DNA of 16,716 bases from Ramlibacter sp. (GTDB lineage: Bacteria; Pseudomonadota; Gammaproteobacteria; Burkholderiales; Burkholderiaceae_C). Shown here piece after piece: positions 14,525-16,716 of this stretch. Location of the stretch: assembly GCA_023701085.1 (NCBI GenBank), contig JAMPXR010000009.1:1-16716 (forward strand). Reading direction: 5' to 3'. The translations under genes and the position numbers were made by a program. Below the pieces are notes generated by a model that ran no database searches, was not told where the DNA came from, and worked only from the letters and a program-made list of their open reading frames with translations. Each line of letters starts with the position of its first letter. The stretch's first letter is position 1.

Positions 14525-15202
14525 ATGGGATTCTTCAGGACAATTTTCGGCCGGCAGAGCGCAGCGCACGCCGGTGATCGCTTGGAGTCGCAGTTTTCGT
14601 CCGCGTCGAACTCCGCGGCGCCCACCACCCCGCGGCGCGAACTGCTGCGGGTGGCGATACGCAGCACCTTGAACCGCCACGGCATTCCGATCCACTGGCT
14701 GGGCGCTGAAGTCGTGTCCGCCAAAGTGAGCGGCCGGGAACCCGGCTTGCACCTGCGTCTGCTGATCAGGCACTGGGATCCCCGTCTGCCGGCCCACGCC
14801 GTGGCCCTGCAGAACAGCCTGATCGAGCGGATCATGTCGTTCGACCCGCTCGCATCGAACTGGCTGACGGGCATCTCATGGCAGTTCGACCTTGCCGACG
14901 AGAGCCTGTGTCCGGCGCTGCCGCCGGCCGACACGTGGGCGAGTCGCGCGACGCCTGTCTCGCCGGCGCCCGTCCGTGCGCAAGAAGGGGCCGCGTCGGT
15001 TCAACCGGCCCGGGCGACCTCGAGGCCCGCCGCGCGGCAGGCTCCCGATTCGGACTACCCACCCGACGTGAAAGAGGATCTCGCCCGGCTGCTGGCCGTG
15101 CGCGACGCCGAGATGCAGCGCAATGCCCAGCGCGTCGCGGGTGCGTCCGCCGAGCCCGGGCCGCCCACCTACTCCCGCACCCAGCCGATGCCGCTGCAGT
15201 GA
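14525..15202 (+). CDS. unknown protein, family 'A' copy 2 (paralog of the gene at 6411)
   Basis: The 225-residue product has the same architecture as the protein at 6411-7016: a short N-terminus (MGFFRTIFG against MSLLKKFLG), a linker, a conserved core from RREL (37-40) to SWQFD, and a variable Pro/Ala/Arg-rich tail that ends the domain with DLARLLAVRDAEM. Core landmarks are HGIPIHW, GLHLRL, RLPAHAVALQNSL and FDPLASNWLTGISWQFD. GGGGGA a few bases before the ATG at 14525 selects this start over the in-frame ATG at 14489. It has no membrane helix, export signal or known catalytic motif. Unlike copy 1 it has no FHA gene beside it; its neighbours are an aldo/keto reductase (divergent) and an ECF sigma factor (convergent). 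Function is unknown. Confidence 0.8.
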   Translation: MGFFRTIFGRQSAAHAGDRLESQFSSASNSAAPTTPRRELLRVAIRSTLNRHGIPIHWLGAEVVSAKVSGREPGLHLRLLIRHWDPRLPAHAVALQNSLIERIMSFDPLASNWLTGISWQFDLADESLCPALPPADTWASRATPVSPAPVRAQEGAASVQPARATSRPAARQAPDSDYPPDVKEDLARLLAVRDAEMQRNAQRVAGASAEPGPPTYSRTQPMPLQ

Positions 15203-15258
15203 AAGAAAAGGACCCGCCCCGCGGCCGGGCGATCGCGGCCGATGCTTGCCGACCAGCG

Positions 15259-15975
15259 CTACCTGGGCGACGCGGTGCTCTGCCGGCAGTCCGCCTCGAC
15301 CCCGGCCAGGACGCTTGCCACGATGCGGTCGCAGCGCGCGCCGTCGAACGAGAACGCGTCCTCCAGGGCGAAATCCATGTCGCGCGAGAGGCTCTCGCGC
15401 AGCTGCGCCCGGGCCCGGAAGAAGCGCGTGCGCACCGTCGCCTCGGGAATCGCCAGGGCCACCGCGACCTCCTCCACCGTCATTTCCTGCACCGCGCGCA
15501 ATACGAACACGGTGCGGAACAGCTCGGGCAGTTCGTCGATGCGGGCCTCCATCAGCCGCCGCATCTCGGCGCGGCTGGCCGCCAGCTCCGGCTGCGGGTC
15601 GCGCTCCATCTCCGTGGCGGATTCGGCTTGCGGGTCTTCGGCCGGCACGCCGGAGTCGAACAGGACCACGTTGGAGGCGCGCCGGCGCACGCGCTTGAAC
15701 GCTTCGTTCAGCACGATGCGCACCAGCCAGGTGGACAGCTTCGCGTCGTCGCGAAAGCTCCCCAGGGCGCGCCAGGCATTCAGGTAGGCGTCTTGCACCG
15801 CGTCCTCCGTTTCCGCGTCGCTCTTGAGGACGCTGCGCGCAGTGCGGAACATGAGCCGGTTATGCCGGCGCATGATCGATTCGAACGCCCGCGCGTTGCC
15901 GGCGGCGGCCAGCGCGGCCAGTTCCCTGTCGGGCAGTTCGCCCGACGGCAGGGCGGCATTGAGCGATTGCGGCAT
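15259..15975 (-). CDS. RNA polymerase sigma factor, ECF / sigma-24 type
   Basis: The 238-residue product has sigma region 2 at about 28-98 (FESIMRRHNRLMFRTARSVL, DAETEDAVQDAYLNAWRAL, KLSTWLVRIVLNEAFKRVRR), an acidic linker, and region 4 (LPELFRTVFVLRAVQEMTVE followed by VAVALAIPEATVRTRFFRAR) that binds the -35 element. Regions 1, 3 and the main domains of sigma-70 are missing, as in ECF factors. A C-terminal tail of about 40 residues (FALEDAFSFDGARCDRIVAS) is longer than the minimum and has two cysteines; tails like it occur in Burkholderiales relatives. AAAGGGAA before the ATG at 15975 supports the start. ECF genes usually have an anti-sigma gene directly downstream; here the downstream gene is on the opposite strand and belongs to family A, and upstream is a metallophosphoesterase. 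The control mechanism is therefore unknown. Confidence 0.94.
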   Translation of the reverse strand: MPQSLNAALPSGELPDRELAALAAAGNARAFESIMRRHNRLMFRTARSVLKSDAETEDAVQDAYLNAWRALGSFRDDAKLSTWLVRIVLNEAFKRVRRRASNVVLFDSGVPAEDPQAESATEMERDPQPELAASRAEMRRLMEARIDELPELFRTVFVLRAVQEMTVEEVAVALAIPEATVRTRFFRARAQLRESLSRDMDFALEDAFSFDGARCDRIVASVLAGVEADCRQSTASPR

Positions 15976-16038
15976 GAGCGTTCCCTTTCCCGGCGTTGGA
16001 TGCCGGCCGCGGCGGCCGCGTTCCCGCGCGGCCGCGCG

Positions 16039-16716
16039 CTACCCGACATCGACGGTGAAATCGGGGTCGAAGGCCGCGTTCTCGTTGACGCCTTCGCGCG
16101 CGTAACCCCTTGGATTGCACACCACCCGCGTGCCGTTTTGCGTGTAGTCGAAACTGTCGTGCGTGTGGCCGTGGATCCACAAGGGCGCACGGGCGCCGTC
16201 CAGCAGGCAGGCCGCATCCGAGACGAAGCACGCATTGAGCAGCGAGCCTTCGAAACGGGGATGGATGCTCGCGCGGCTGGGGGCATGGTGGGTGATGACC
16301 ACGGTGGGTCCGTCGTGCGGCGTGGACAGCGCCCGCCCCAGCCATGCCGCATGGCGGCGGAACAGCGCGGCCGCATCCCGCGGCGTGAACAGGGCGCCCG
16401 AGGCGTCGTCCAGCCGGATGCGTGCGAAGTCGCGCATGAAGCGCAGCGCTTCTTGCGTCGCGGCCTCGCGCGGTGGCCCGTCGCCGAACAACATGAAATC
16501 CGTCCACAGCGTGGAGCCCAGGAAACGGACAGGGCCGATGAGCACGCTCTCATCGTCCAGCACCCGCACCGGTGTGCCCTCGCACAACCGCTTGAGCTGC
16601 GCGGTCGTTCCGGCGATCGTGCCGCCGTAGAACTCATGGTTGCCCGGCACGTAGAGCACGGGCTTGCCCAGGCGCGAGGCCCAGGCGACGGCCTCGGGCG
16701 GGCGCGCGATGTCGCC
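16039..16716 (-). CDS. metallophosphoesterase (calcineurin-like), 5' end outside window
   Basis: The frame enters from the right edge as GDIARPPEAVAWASRLGKPV and continues 225 codons to TAG at 16039. Motifs of the calcineurin-like fold are present in order: GD at the edge, GNHEFYGG, THH in VVITHHAPSR, and GHTHDS near the C-terminus. These bind two metal ions for phosphoester hydrolysis. The first DxH motif must lie outside the window. The C-terminus RVVCNPRGYAREGVNENAAF is typical of small cytoplasmic phosphoesterases of this group. The substrate is unknown. It is on the same strand as the sigma factor, which begins 63 bp downstream, so the two might share a transcript. Confidence 0.93.
   Translation of the reverse strand, partial: GDIARPPEAVAWASRLGKPVLYVPGNHEFYGGTIAGTTAQLKRLCEGTPVRVLDDESVLIGPVRFLGSTLWTDFMLFGDGPPREAATQEALRFMRDFARIRLDDASGALFTPRDAAALFRRHAAWLGRALSTPHDGPTVVITHHAPSRASIHPRFEGSLLNACFVSDAACLLDGARAPLWIHGHTHDSFDYTQNGTRVVCNPRGYAREGVNENAAFDPDFTVDVG

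Overview
This window is very GC-rich chromosomal DNA. Every gene I recognise is a household or environmental-response gene of the kind found in Betaproteobacteria. The best guess is Burkholderiales, probably Comamonadaceae (Ramlibacter/Variovorax-like). That guess rests on the pssA-type remnant ending in a KTLRIPKL-like tail, the yceJ-yceI layout, the RpoE-like sigma factor with an FSFDGARCDRIV-like tail, and the lysine/alanine/proline-rich exported protein. I saw no rRNA, tRNA, CRISPR array, insertion sequence or phage gene.

Layout. 1-509 holds the end of a possible small ORF and a wrecked CDP-alcohol phosphatidyltransferase (pssA-like) gene. It has one frameshift and a large internal deletion, and it is followed by a perfect 11-bp hairpin. 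582-902 (-) is a small exported low-complexity protein. 1077-2738 (+) is a ClsC-type phospholipase D/cardiolipin synthase with two HKD motifs. 2754-4641 (-) is a three-gene set, cytochrome b561 (yceJ-like) followed by two different YceI proteins. 4689-5219 (+) is the RNA 2',3'-cyclic phosphodiesterase ThpR.

5224-8444 is a run of six minus-strand genes. In transcription order they are a hemerythrin-domain protein, a tandem FHA-domain protein, an unknown protein (family 'A'), a small 85-aa unknown, a 119-aa unknown and thioredoxin 2 (trxC). Divergent from the hemerythrin gene is a UspA-family stress protein. The intergene between them carries a perfect FNR/ANR-like palindrome, with a plausible -10 hexamer on each side at about the class II distance.

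9068-12578 has two MFS transporters flanking a YhbW-like flavin-dependent oxidoreductase. 12739-14360 has a DEDDy 3'-5' exonuclease (RNase D-like) that converges on and overlaps an aldo/keto reductase. 14525-15202 (+) is a diverged second copy of the unknown family seen at 6411-7016. 15259-15975 (-) is an ECF sigma factor with no anti-sigma gene on either side. 16039 to the window end (-) is a metallophosphoesterase whose N-terminus lies outside the window.

The part most worth following is the undescribed protein family present twice (6411-7016 and 14525-15202). One copy sits between an FHA-domain gene and a small unknown protein. The shared oxygen-type regulatory palindrome between hemerythrin and usp comes next. 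All functions are assigned by motif reading only; no database search was run.
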